A stretch of DNA of 64,000 nucleotides from Rhodococcus sp. BP22 (GTDB lineage Bacteria; Actinomycetota; Actinomycetes; Mycobacteriales; Mycobacteriaceae): positions 186,001-250,000 of the forward strand of contig NZ_JACFTB010000004.1 in the NCBI RefSeq assembly GCF_014281965.1. The letters run 5' to 3'. The first letter of the stretch is position 1; each line of letters begins with the position of its first letter. This document shows positions 25,375 to 33,300 of this stretch, piece by piece. A program made the translations under genes and the position numbers. The notes under the pieces were generated by a model, which worked only from the letters and a program-made list of their open reading frames with translations, made no database searches and was not told the origin of the DNA.

Positions 25375-25986
25375 TCAGACTGTCGTCGTACCTGCGATGT
25401 GATCTGCCAGTTTCGCCCCGGATTCGATAAATGCGCGCCGGCCCAGTGTCGAGAACGAAGCATCGTGGGACAGGAACGCCGAAGCGAACGTTTCGATCTG
25501 GGCGATCAGCGCAACTGCAATGATGCTGGCTTCCGCTGCGGGTAGCTTCTCGCGTGTTTTCTTGGCCGCTCGCGCGAAGATTGGAATCAGCGCGCTGCTG
25601 TTGTCGCGTCGGATCGCCTCCACCTGCTGACTCGCGCCCCTGGACTGTACGAAGTAGACGAGTGCGCGCGTTCGATTCTGATCCAGCCACGTCATGAACG
25701 GTTCGACGAAGGCACCCATACTGGGCGCCGGTAGGACGTCCTCGGTTGCGATGCGTTCGATTTCGGCGACGTAGCCGGTGGAGAACTCGCGAAGCCCCTC
25801 GAGCAGGATCTCCTCGCGGGAGGGGTAGTGGTAGTAGATCGCAGCCGAGGTCATATCGGCGGCAGCCGCGATGTCGACAACGGTCACGTCGTCGACCGGA
25901 CCCGATGCGAAGAGTTCGAACGCCGCCTCGACGATCACTCCACGACGGGAAGGACGATGAGCAGGACGCCTCACTGTTGCTGACAT
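25375..25986 (-). CDS. TetR-family regulator
   Basis: A 203-residue TetR regulator. The N-terminal helix-turn-helix is RGVIVEAAFELFASGP...TVVDIAAAADMTSAAIYYHYPSREEIL (residues ~15-62) and the rest is the ligand-binding helical domain. The ATG at 25986 is 33 bases from the start of a second TetR gene on the opposite strand. The divergent pair suggests cross-regulation, or that one controls a nearby catabolic gene. No inducer can be assigned. Confidence 0.88.
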   Translation of the reverse strand: MSATVRRPAHRPSRRGVIVEAAFELFASGPVDDVTVVDIAAAADMTSAAIYYHYPSREEILLEGLREFSTGYVAEIERIATEDVLPAPSMGAFVEPFMTWLDQNRTRALVYFVQSRGASQQVEAIRRDNSSALIPIFARAAKKTREKLPAAEASIIAVALIAQIETFASAFLSHDASFSTLGRRAFIESGAKLADHIAGTTTV

Positions 25987-26019
25987 TCACTCTCCTGGGA
26001 CTCGGGTCATGCAAGACTA

Positions 26020-26694
26020 GTGCTTCGACTTACGGGGGTGAGGGAAGCGTTGATCGAGCAGGGGGCGAAGCAACACGTGGAGAAGAAGTCACCGCACCGG
26101 CCATCTCGCAGAGAAGATATCGTCGATGCTGCCATTCGCGTCTTCGCTGCGAAGAGTTTTGCGGACGCCAGTGTTCAGGATGTTGCCGACGAGGCGGATG
26201 TAGTGCCCTCGGCCGTGTACTACCACTTCGCGGGCAAGGACGAATTGTTCGAACTGGCGATGCGTCGAGTGCTGGACATGGTCGACGAAGTTGTGGCAGG
26301 TGTTCGGGCAGAGGAGGATCCCAACTCTGACCCGTCACTCGAAGCGATGATCGTCGCAGTCTGGCACTGGGTGGAGGCTCATCCGAACGAGTCGCGATTG
26401 GTGCATTGTCAGATGCCGGGCGCGACGTCGGGGGCGGCAGCTGTCCGTCGAGAGTTCGAGGACCAGCACATTCAGCAGGCCTTCAAGTACCTGTCGCCGA
26501 GTCCGGTACCCGCCAGCAAACGCGCTGCAGCGATCGAGCATGCATCGCACTCGTTGTCGACGAGATCGCTCATCGAACTACTGATGACGGTTCACACATT
26601 GCGCATGGACGGCGGTCCGCTGAGTAAGCACCCATCGAAGAGTCTTCTGCGCGCACTGGTTGCGGTGTCGACGCGGATCGTGTTCGCCGGCTGA
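26020..26694 (+). CDS. TetR-family regulator
   Basis: A 218- to 224-residue TetR regulator with the helix-turn-helix REDIVDAAIRVFAAKSFADASVQDVADEADVVPSAVYYHF at residues ~31-70. Starts at GTG 26020 or GTG 26038; the distance to the divergent TetR gene (about 33-50 bases) leaves little room for two promoters, so a shared regulatory region is likely. The C-terminal ligand domain includes HPNESRLVHCQMPG and MTVHTLRMDGG. It shares no strong identity with its neighbour beyond the HTH and does not look like a recent duplicate. Confidence 0.85.
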   Translation: MLRLTGVREALIEQGAKQHVEKKSPHRPSRREDIVDAAIRVFAAKSFADASVQDVADEADVVPSAVYYHFAGKDELFELAMRRVLDMVDEVVAGVRAEEDPNSDPSLEAMIVAVWHWVEAHPNESRLVHCQMPGATSGAAAVRREFEDQHIQQAFKYLSPSPVPASKRAAAIEHASHSLSTRSLIELLMTVHTLRMDGGPLSKHPSKSLLRALVAVSTRIVFAG

Positions 26695-26712
26695 GGGTTC
26701 GGTCGATTGCCC

Positions 26713-27132
26713 TCAACGATCTCGAAGATGCAACTTCTCGTAACGCGCCCGCTCGTCGTCGAGGGCAGCCCGCTTGCGGTCGCTCTTCAGATCCGCAGGT
26801 AGACCGTGCACCTGAAGTCTTCTGCCGCGGTTGAGATCCATGAACGCAACTGTGTAGAACATTGCGAGCAGAACGGAAAGCAACACCATCGACCCGCGGA
26901 GCCACAGTGCGCCAGGAAACAGCACGAGGAATCCGACAAAGATCGGCAGGAACGGAATCATCGAACGAAAGAGGTGGCGCGACACAGCGCCTTTGCCGAC
27001 CAAGTCGTTCTTCACCCAGTCCTGCATCGACAGCGGCAGACGCTTGCCCGCGACGTAGCCGAGCCACTGCACGAAATTCGGCTTGGTGGCGGCTGGTCGA
27101 TTCTCGTTGGTTCGAAAAGCCGGTGATGTCAC
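26713..27132 (-). CDS. DUF5313 family membrane protein
   Basis: A 139-residue protein with two adjacent membrane segments (residues ~60-76 LPIFVGFLVLFPGALWL and ~80-96) flanked by a basic, charged C-terminus. The N-terminal NFVQWLGYVAGKRLPLSMQDWVKNDLVGKGAVSRH is the conserved part of DUF5313, a family known from actinobacteria. The GTG at 27132 overlaps the stop of the MarR gene by four bases (GTGA), so it is translationally coupled to that regulator. The function is unknown; the coupling suggests the MarR protein controls it. Confidence 0.78.
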   Translation of the reverse strand: MTSPAFRTNENRPAATKPNFVQWLGYVAGKRLPLSMQDWVKNDLVGKGAVSRHLFRSMIPFLPIFVGFLVLFPGALWLRGSMVLLSVLLAMFYTVAFMDLNRGRRLQVHGLPADLKSDRKRAALDDERARYEKLHLRDR

Positions 27133-27584
27133 GACAATGCTCCTGCTGTGATGGCAGCCCGGTTGATTCGTCCGAGCACTCGGTGAAGTTCTTCCAGTTC
27201 CGCGATGTCGACCCCCAGCTTCGCCACTACGGCGGGTGGAATTGCGACCGCTTCATCTCGCAGGGCGAGACCGGATTCGGTAAGGCGGATCTCTAATTGG
27301 CGCTCATCGCTGCTGCTGCGGGTTCTGGAGACGAGGCCGTTGGCTTCGAGCCTTTTGAGCAGTGGTGAGAGCGTGGGTGAATCGAGTGAGAGTGCGGCGC
27401 CGATGGATTTCACGGACATCGGTGACTCACCCCAGAGGGCAAGCATCACCAGGTACTGCGGATGGGTGAGACCCATCGGTTCGAGAAGTGGGCGATACAC
27501 CGACAGCACCGCGCGGTTTGCCACAGCCAATGCGAAACACACTTGGCGGTCGAGCGCGAGGGGATCGTCGTCGGTGGCGGGCAT
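27129..27584 (-). CDS. OhrR-like MarR family regulator
   Basis: A 151-residue MarR regulator. DRQVCFALAVANRAVLSVYRPLLEPMGLTHPQYLVMLALW matches the OhrR subgroup, in which the single Cys of this segment (Cys16) senses organic hydroperoxides. The winged helix is SVKSIGAALSLDSPTLSPLLKRLEANGLVSRTRSSSDERQLEIRLTE (residues ~57-103). The palindrome at 27592-27616 lies 8 bases upstream of its ATG at 27584. No ohr peroxidase gene is in the neighbourhood; the coupled gene is a DUF5313 membrane protein instead. Confidence 0.85.
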   Translation of the reverse strand: MPATDDDPLALDRQVCFALAVANRAVLSVYRPLLEPMGLTHPQYLVMLALWGESPMSVKSIGAALSLDSPTLSPLLKRLEANGLVSRTRSSSDERQLEIRLTESGLALRDEAVAIPPAVVAKLGVDIAELEELHRVLGRINRAAITAGALS

Positions 27585-27591
27585 GAATTCG

Positions 27592-27616
27592 AGTGTACGC
27601 GAATAGTTCGTACACT
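27592..27616. promoter_or_regulatory. Operator palindrome upstream of the OhrR-like gene
   Basis: AGTGTACG and CGTACACT form a perfect 8-bp inverted repeat with a 9-base spacer. It begins 8 bases upstream of the OhrR-like ATG, and its inner bases CGAA-TAG-TTCG also pair. This position and size fit an autoregulatory MarR site that also controls the coupled DUF5313 gene. Confidence 0.7.
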
Positions 27617-27643
27617 AAGCAATCGGTAGTGATAAGACGTGCG

Positions 27644-28564
27644 TCATAGGCGTAGCGCGGCCAGTGCTCTACCCAGATCGGTTCCAGACCTCCACGCGCT
27701 CTCGACGCGAGGCGGGCCGGCTGGGCTCCATTGATCACCGGCGAAACTGATTGTGCGGCCACCGGATTCGATGATGGAGAAGGTGCTCGGATGGTGGTCG
27801 GCAGGTTTGCCGAAGGACCACCGATGTGCGTGAGTCCATATCGGTGCAGGAGCGTCGAGCACTTCCCGTAGGGCATTCACCACCGGTTCGACAGCACTGT
27901 CGGGGTTCTGCAGATGCGCTCGCGCACACCCGGGCGTCGTGTGGGCGACGAGCACCGGTGCGCCGTCGCCACGTCGAGCACCGTCATCGGCGACGAATTG
28001 GATGTCAGGATGTTCGTTGACGAACGCCGCGTCTCGAAAAGGCAATGTCAACGATTCGAAACCGAGGACGACCGCGATAACGGGGTCGTAGTCGACGGCG
28101 TCGGGAACAGGAGTGAGCCGTCCGGCCTGCGGATCGGGCATCGCGAGCACGACGTCGCCCTCGGGAAGTTCGGTGATGTCTTCGTGGTCCACGTCGATGC
28201 CGTCGAGAAGTGCACGGACCAGGGACCTGAGCCCGTTCGGTGTCGCCCACCGTGTGGGCCCGGCACTGGTGCCGGGGTCTTCACCGGGGACGAGCACGCC
28301 GAAGGTGTCGGTCCACGGTCGGGCCGAACCGGCAATGTCCCAGCGGTCTACGACGGCGGCGAACTCCGGGTCACGAACCGTGAAGTAGCCGGCCCCGACG
28401 TCGACCCGACGGCCGTGCAGTAGCGGGGAAGCCATTCGTCCACCGACAGCGCGACCGCGCTCGACGAGACGAAACGGCACCTCGGCGGCTCGAAGAACTG
28501 CGGCACACGCAGCGCCTGCCATACCGGCTCCGACAATGGTGACAACGTCCGATGAAGGGCTCAC
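27644..28564 (-). CDS. FAD-dependent oxidoreductase (renalase/amine-oxidase-like)
   Basis: A 306-residue flavoprotein. The dinucleotide-binding motif VTIVGAGMAGAACAAVLRAAE with VERGRAVGGRMAS after it (residues ~7-42) is that of the amine oxidase/renalase group, and the C-terminal GGRTISFAGDQWSPAGPPRVESAWRSG closes the FAD pocket. Renalase-like proteins oxidise isomers of NAD(P)H or amines. The GTG at 28564 follows CGAGGG-like bases; longer in-frame starts lack the Rossmann strand at the N-terminus. Neighbours give no further clue. Confidence 0.78.
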   Translation of the reverse strand: MSPSSDVVTIVGAGMAGAACAAVLRAAEVPFRLVERGRAVGGRMASPLLHGRRVDVGAGYFTVRDPEFAAVVDRWDIAGSARPWTDTFGVLVPGEDPGTSAGPTRWATPNGLRSLVRALLDGIDVDHEDITELPEGDVVLAMPDPQAGRLTPVPDAVDYDPVIAVVLGFESLTLPFRDAAFVNEHPDIQFVADDGARRGDGAPVLVAHTTPGCARAHLQNPDSAVEPVVNALREVLDAPAPIWTHAHRWSFGKPADHHPSTFSIIESGGRTISFAGDQWSPAGPPRVESAWRSGTDLGRALAALRL

Positions 28565-28669
28565 GCCCTCAGCGTAGGCGTCGAATACGAGCACTCGACG
28601 CGTGTGCGTTCTTCCATCATGGGGCAGGGTGTGAGATTTCCTCGACGCCAACCTCTTTCACGTGGAACT

Positions 28670-29827
28670 TCAGTACGCGCTGCGGTACAGCTCGGCGATG
28701 TCGTCGGCCGTGGGCACCACCGGATTGTTCGACGGGGAGCCCGAAGCCAGTGCCTGCTCCGCCATGAGCGGGATGAGCTCCTCCCAGCGTGAGATGTCGA
28801 TTCCGTAGGTGCTGGGTGTGGGTACCTCGACGGTTGCGCAGAGGGTATCGATGAAGTCGATGAGCTTCGCCGATGCGACCTCGTCGGAGTCGGAACGTTC
28901 TGCGGTACCGAGCTGGCGCGCACAATCGGCGTATCGATCACGCGCGCCAGGGATGGAGAACTTGGTGACAGCAGGCAGAAGCATGGCGTTGGAAAGACCG
29001 TGTGCCACATGGAAATGTGCACCGATAGGCCTGCTCATACCGTGCACCAGGCAGACGCTTGCATTCGAGAACGCCATACCTGCCTGTGTCGAGGCGTGCA
29101 TCATCGCATCTCGGGCCTCGCGGTCGGACCCGTCACGATAAGCCCTCAAAAGGAACAGGCCGATCGACTTCATCGCGGACAGTGCGAGTCCGTCGGAGAT
29201 CGGGTTTGCCTTCTTGCTGACGTAGGCCTCGATGGCATGTGTCAATGCATCGATACCCGTATCCGCCGTCAGGCGTGGAGGCATCGACATCGTGAGTTCC
29301 GAATCCACGATCGACGCGATCGGCAGAAACGACAAGCCCGGACACAGCATCTTCTCGTCGGTTGCGAGATCGGTAATGATGGTGAATTGCGTTGCTTCCG
29401 AACCGCTTCCTGCGGTCGTGGGGATGGCGACGATGGGAAGTGCTGGGCCTGCGTAGGTGCGCGGCGCCTTGTACTCGCGCATCGCACCGCCCTGCCCGGC
29501 CAGCACCGCCAGCGCTTTGGCTGTGTCCATCGGACTGCCGCCACCGAACCCGATGACGACGTCGGCGTCGTGTGCCTTCACCGCGTCGACGCCGGCCTGC
29601 AACGAGTCGGTCGTGGGATCGGGGACCGTGTCGGAGAACAGTGCCACCTTTTTGCCCGCCGCCTCGATGATGCGAATCAGTCGATCGGCAGAACCGTTGC
29701 CGACCATGAATGCGTCGGTGACGAGTAGCGGACGTTCGACGTTCAGGTCCACTAGAACCGACCCGAGTTCCTCGACTGCGCCTGGGCCGAGCTTCAGAAA
29801 CCTCGGAAACGAGATGTGGGCAACCAT
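28670..29827 (-). CDS. Iron-containing alcohol dehydrogenase (type III)
   Basis: A 385-residue group III dehydrogenase. The NAD-binding loop GFGGGSPMDTAKA (residues ~95-107) and the metal-binding His residues in DALTHAIEAYVS and VHGMSRPIGAHFHVAHGLSNA are present; three His plus an Asp bind the Fe2+ in the family. Typical substrates are short alcohols, lactaldehyde or butanol, and some actinobacterial members are NDMA-dependent methanol dehydrogenases. The ATG at 29827 is preceded by AGAGGAG. It follows a long inverted repeat upstream at 29864-29923 that may hold its operator. Confidence 0.9.
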   Translation of the reverse strand: MVAHISFPRFLKLGPGAVEELGSVLVDLNVERPLLVTDAFMVGNGSADRLIRIIEAAGKKVALFSDTVPDPTTDSLQAGVDAVKAHDADVVIGFGGGSPMDTAKALAVLAGQGGAMREYKAPRTYAGPALPIVAIPTTAGSGSEATQFTIITDLATDEKMLCPGLSFLPIASIVDSELTMSMPPRLTADTGIDALTHAIEAYVSKKANPISDGLALSAMKSIGLFLLRAYRDGSDREARDAMMHASTQAGMAFSNASVCLVHGMSRPIGAHFHVAHGLSNAMLLPAVTKFSIPGARDRYADCARQLGTAERSDSDEVASAKLIDFIDTLCATVEVPTPSTYGIDISRWEELIPLMAEQALASGSPSNNPVVPTADDIAELYRSAY

Positions 29828-29863
29828 GGTTCGACTCCTCTTATCGGCACAAGAGCGCAACTG

Positions 29864-29923
29864 ACTGCACACTACTGGCCGTTTTCGACGTGATCCCGCC
29901 GTTTCGGCCCTGTTGTGTGCAGT
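29864..29923. repeat. Inverted repeat sharing a word with 6994-7031
   Basis: ACTGCACAC at 29864-29872 and GTGTGCAGT at 29915-29923 form a perfect 9-bp inverted repeat about 42 bases apart. The right arm contains GTTGTGTGCAGT, a 12-bp word also found at 6996-7007 within the hairpin after the MFS gene. The region lies between the divergent iron-ADH gene and an unknown gene, so it can be an operator as well as a dispersed element. Confidence 0.5.
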
Positions 29924-29957
29924 GAGATGCAGGATCCGGAACCGTACAGTGGGGCGG

Positions 29958-30380
29958 GTGGATATCGGTCGGTGGCGCAGCAGGCTCCCGGTGACACGTC
30001 CGTCCGACGGCGAGCTCGTGGGATGGACGTTGTCGGAGAACTACGACGAATACTCCGTCGACGCCGTCAATCCGGTCGGTCATCTCGTCGCGACCGGGCT
30101 GCATGTGCTCGATGCTGCCGAGGTCCTCGTCACGGCGGGGCTCTCGTCACTATCGGTGCCCTGTTGGGCGTTTGCGCCGATACCGATTTCACGTGAGACC
30201 GACCTGCGTAGCCCCGAACCGTCCTGGCAGTGGCGCCGGATGGTGCTGGTCCAGCTGGATGACACTCGCGTGTGGATTCGGCCGGGATACCCAAGCTGGG
30301 AAGAGCGTCGCGTCGAACTCCCGATCGTGATTCCAGCAGATGATGTGCTGGTGACCGATCCGCCCGACGGGCACGAATGA
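29958..30380 (+). CDS. Unknown protein
   Basis: A 140-residue protein without recognisable family. The GTG at 29958 gives MDIGRWRSRLPVTRPSDGEL and the middle is RPSDGELVGWTLSENYDEYSVDAVNPVGHLVATGLHVLDAAEVL, followed by a tryptophan-rich stretch (WAFAPIPI, SWQWRRMVLVQL, VWIRPGYPSW). No signal peptide or membrane helix is visible. It is followed 31 bases later by another small unknown gene on the same strand, so the two probably form an operon. Codon use and GC are like the neighbours. Alternative starts exist upstream, but they would run into the inverted repeat. Confidence 0.6.
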   Translation: MDIGRWRSRLPVTRPSDGELVGWTLSENYDEYSVDAVNPVGHLVATGLHVLDAAEVLVTAGLSSLSVPCWAFAPIPISRETDLRSPEPSWQWRRMVLVQLDDTRVWIRPGYPSWEERRVELPIVIPADDVLVTDPPDGHE

Positions 30381-30411
30381 CGCACGGCGATTCCTCGCCT
30401 ACGGTGAGGGA

Positions 30412-30660
30412 ATGACTGTGGAAGATTTCGGTGGCCGTCGGACTGTCTCGGCAGAAGAGCTGCTCGTCCAGGTAGGCGACTATTCGCTCGTGGATGAAGC
30501 GGGGGATTCGCGAGGGCGCATCGAGTCGGTCGGTCAGGAAGGCTTGTCGGTCGTCGTGACCGTCTCCGACGGTGGTGAACCGGTGACCTTGACGTTCGAA
30601 CCGGAGGCGCTGGTGACGATCGAGCCTTACGACGGTGGGAAGGCCCCTGTCGTTCCCTGA
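30412..30660 (+). CDS. Small unknown acidic protein
   Basis: An 82-residue acidic protein with beta-rich pattern (LVQVGDYSLVDEAGDSRGRIESVGQEGLSVVVTVSD), no signal peptide and no cysteines. The ATG at 30412 lies 31 bases after the preceding unknown gene. Its last 34 bases overlap the 3' end of the convergent membrane-protein gene. I do not recognise a family. Confidence 0.55.
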   Translation: MTVEDFGGRRTVSAEELLVQVGDYSLVDEAGDSRGRIESVGQEGLSVVVTVSDGGEPVTLTFEPEALVTIEPYDGGKAPVVP

Positions 30661-31220
30661 GTTGGGCCGGATGCCGCCGGGTTCGTCGTTGCTGCGTTCA
30701 GACGCTTCTGCGCTCGCCGACGCTGCCCCCGGACAACCACGAACGTCAAGAGCGCGAACAGCACGATCGCGATGACTGCGCCGACCAGGCTCGCACCCCG
30801 AAATCCGGGAGCTTCGGTGTCGAGAGTTCGTTCACCCGCGTGGGAAGCATTGTTGCCGCCGAGAACGATCGAGAGCGTCAGCAGGTTCGGAATAGCAGTC
30901 GCGACGGCCAAGACGAGGGCGATGATGGCGATGACTTTGCCGCCCCGGCGCTTGCGGACGGCCCATGCCACCGTGAACAACAGTAATGGCACCAATGTGC
31001 AGAGAGTGCCGAACGTCAAGCCCCAGGAAATTCCTTTGCTGAACGCCTGATCGGAAAGATTTCCGACACGGATGCTCCACCATCTCGGTAGGAACGCGGC
31101 GAGGATGAAGTACGCAATCACCAACGCCAGCACGCCTACCACTATGAGGATGCTTTTCTTTGCCCAACTCGGCATGCCGGTCGTCGTCGTGGTGGTGGGG
31201 GTCGTGCCTTCGGCAGTCAT
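30627..31220 (-). CDS. Predicted multi-pass membrane protein
   Basis: A 197-residue protein with about four hydrophobic segments (residues ~24-48, ~75-95, ~97-120, ~145-168) and a low-complexity Thr-rich N-terminus (TPTTTTTTG). The C-terminus is basic then Ala/Thr/Gly-rich. No enzymatic motif is present. The ATG at 31220 is chosen; an earlier start at 31244 is possible. It overlaps the convergent unknown gene by 34 bases. Function unknown; similar proteins in actinobacteria are annotated only as permease or hypothetical membrane protein. Confidence 0.65.
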   Translation of the reverse strand: MTAEGTTPTTTTTTGMPSWAKKSILIVVGVLALVIAYFILAAFLPRWWSIRVGNLSDQAFSKGISWGLTFGTLCTLVPLLLFTVAWAVRKRRGGKVIAIIALVLAVATAIPNLLTLSIVLGGNNASHAGERTLDTEAPGFRGASLVGAVIAIVLFALLTFVVVRGQRRRAQKRLNAATTNPAASGPTQGTTGAFPPS

Positions 31221-31374
31221 ACGGTCGATTCTAAGTGAGCACATGCTGGGCGAGTGGCTGGATGCTCTTCTCGATCACGGTTCTGAAGTGGACTCCGATA
31301 GAGGCACGCGATGTGCCGCTCGCGCCGACCTGCCCACTGCAGCTGCTCGGCTTCCGGCTCGCTACCGTCGACGC

Positions 31375-32373
31375 ATGAACTTTCGAGTCGTGAAGGATGG
31401 CGCGAGGGACCCCCGATCACGTGCCGCGGGGCTGGTACTCGGGCTCGCCCTCGACCGGGTGCTGGGGGATCCACGACGGTTGCACCCTGTTGCAGGCTTC
31501 GGTCGGATCGCGGGACTGCTCGAATCCAGCAGCTATCGGGATTCGAAGTCGGCAGGTGTCGTTCACACGGCGACGCTGGTGGGAGGCACCATCGGATTGG
31601 GCGTGCTGGCAGCGTCGTTCGCGCGTCGACGCGGCCCGCTCGCCGACACCGCGATGACGGCGGCCGCCGCCTGGGTAGCGCTCGGCGGGACATCACTGTC
31701 GCGCACGGGTTCACAGATGGCGCGTCACCTCGAGGCAGGCGATCTCGACTCTGCACGTGCGTTGCTTCCATCGCTCTGTGGTCGAGATCCGAGTGTGCTC
31801 GATACTGACGGACTGGCACGGGCATCGTTGGAATCGATCGCCGAGAACACTTCCGACGCCACGGTCGGTGTCATGTTCTGGGGTGCTGCGGCAGGTGTGC
31901 CCGGCATTCTCGGGTACCGGGCGATCAATACGTTGGACGCGATGATCGGGTACCGCTCTTCGAGGTACCTGCGCTTCGGTTGGTTCGCCGCACGCCTCGA
32001 TGACGCAGTGAACCTGATCCCGGCTCGACTGACCGGTATCTCGACTGTGATCGCAGCACCCTTGGTTGGCGGTCGATCGACGGAGTCGCTGCGTGCCTGG
32101 CGCCGTGACGCCTCGCGGCACCCGAGCCCCAATGCCGGTGTGGCCGAAGCAACTGCTGCGGGTGCACTCGGAATAAGCCTCGGGGGCCGCACCGAGTACG
32201 CGCACGGCGTGGAGATACGGCCAACCCTCGGTCACGGACGTGCTCCGACGCCGAGCGATCTGGATAGGGCGGCAACGCTGTCCTTCATCGTGCAGATCGG
32301 GACGACCGTGGTGTCAGCTGTTCTTGCCGTAGCGATCGGCCAAGCGAACATCGTTGGCCGATCGATTCGTTGA
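31375..32373 (+). CDS. cobD: Adenosylcobinamide-phosphate synthase CobD/CbiB
   Basis: A 332-residue integral membrane protein of the CbiB family, which attaches aminopropanol phosphate (or threonine phosphate) to cobyric acid in cobalamin synthesis. The N-terminal LALDRVLGDPRRLHPVAGFGRIAGLLE is the family signature, and SIAENTSDATVGVMFWGAAAGVPG and TLDAMIGYRSSRYLRFGWFAARLDDAVNLIPARLTG are the conserved internal blocks. The ATG at 31375 is used. The 3' end overlaps the convergent SURF1 gene by 60 bases. Its metabolic partner cobC lies at 34516. Confidence 0.93.
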   Translation: MNFRVVKDGARDPRSRAAGLVLGLALDRVLGDPRRLHPVAGFGRIAGLLESSSYRDSKSAGVVHTATLVGGTIGLGVLAASFARRRGPLADTAMTAAAAWVALGGTSLSRTGSQMARHLEAGDLDSARALLPSLCGRDPSVLDTDGLARASLESIAENTSDATVGVMFWGAAAGVPGILGYRAINTLDAMIGYRSSRYLRFGWFAARLDDAVNLIPARLTGISTVIAAPLVGGRSTESLRAWRRDASRHPSPNAGVAEATAAGALGISLGGRTEYAHGVEIRPTLGHGRAPTPSDLDRAATLSFIVQIGTTVVSAVLAVAIGQANIVGRSIR

Positions 32374-33255
32374 CTCCGTCTTCGCCTTCGACTTCGAACG
32401 TCGTTCTTTACGAGTGGGCAACGTGAATTCGGGTTCCTCGTCCTGCCTGCTCGCCGATGGTGTGTCCGTGGGGAGATCGGTCGAGTCGACTGAAGACGAT
32501 GCTGTGTCGAGGATGTCCTGCTCCTTGGACTTGCGTCGTTCACGCCACTCGGCGCGGGCGAAGTAAGCGAGCCCGAGTGGTGCCATGATGCCGAACGCGA
32601 GCCATTGCAGTCCGTAGGACAAGTACGGCCCGGACTCGGTCTGCGGGAGCTCGATGAGCCCTAGACCACCGGGTTGGTTGTCGTCGAGTTGCAAATATCC
32701 GTCGACGGCATCGACGCCGACGGCCGTTCCGATCTGTTCCGGATTGATGTTGTAGACCTGCAGACGCCCGGCTTCCTCGATCGGCTCACGTGAGGTGCCC
32801 TCGGCCTGACGAAGTCGAGCGTCGAGGGTCAGCTCCCCGGTGGGCGGGGGATCGATGGGTGGAGGCTGCGTTCCCTGCACAGGTAGGACGTATCCGCGAT
32901 TGACGAGGACGACCGGCCCATCCTGGAGTTGAAACGGTGTGATGACTTCGTATGCAGGCTGCTCGCGGATGCTGCGTAGACGAACCAGCGCTTCCTTGTC
33001 CTGAAGATACGAACCCGTGGCGACCACTCGCCGCCACTCATCGTCCGAGGAGAATCCGGTCGAGCCCAGAACTTCGGAAATGTCGACGGGCTCGGCATTC
33101 ACCGACTGGTCGATCAGCTCGTTTCGTTGTGTCGTCGCGGTGTTCTTGCCCAGCTGCCATGGGGCGAGGACCGAAAAGCAGAAGTAGGCGAACATGGCAA
33201 CTACAGCTGCCAGCGCCAACCAACCTGGACGGAGCAGAAATCTGAACCTTCGCAC
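32314..33255 (-). CDS. SURF1-family cytochrome oxidase assembly protein
   Basis: A 313-residue protein with an N-terminal membrane helix (RPGWLALAAVVAMFAYFCFSVLAPWQLG) and a second near residues 217-237 (YLSYGLQWLAFGIMAPLGLAYF), flanking a periplasmic domain with APWQLGKNTAT and VLVNRGYVLP, the SURF1 pattern. Such proteins help insert haem a into cytochrome c oxidase; whether it is needed in actinobacteria is less certain. The basic, acidic-mixed C-terminal tail of ~70 residues is cytoplasmic. The GTG start is at 33255. Its last 60 bases overlap the end of cobD. Confidence 0.88.
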   Translation of the reverse strand: MRRFRFLLRPGWLALAAVVAMFAYFCFSVLAPWQLGKNTATTQRNELIDQSVNAEPVDISEVLGSTGFSSDDEWRRVVATGSYLQDKEALVRLRSIREQPAYEVITPFQLQDGPVVLVNRGYVLPVQGTQPPPIDPPPTGELTLDARLRQAEGTSREPIEEAGRLQVYNINPEQIGTAVGVDAVDGYLQLDDNQPGGLGLIELPQTESGPYLSYGLQWLAFGIMAPLGLAYFARAEWRERRKSKEQDILDTASSSVDSTDLPTDTPSASRQDEEPEFTLPTRKERRSKSKAKTESTNRSANDVRLADRYGKNS

Positions 33256-33300
33256 GCCTCTAGGTTAGCCTCAGCGACCAACCATGCCACTCACACCGGC

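Noticed and set aside
31221-31374. A cobalamin riboswitch in front of cobD
   Set aside because: Only a loose GCCCACTG-like box is seen and the spacer is too short for the full 200-base element.
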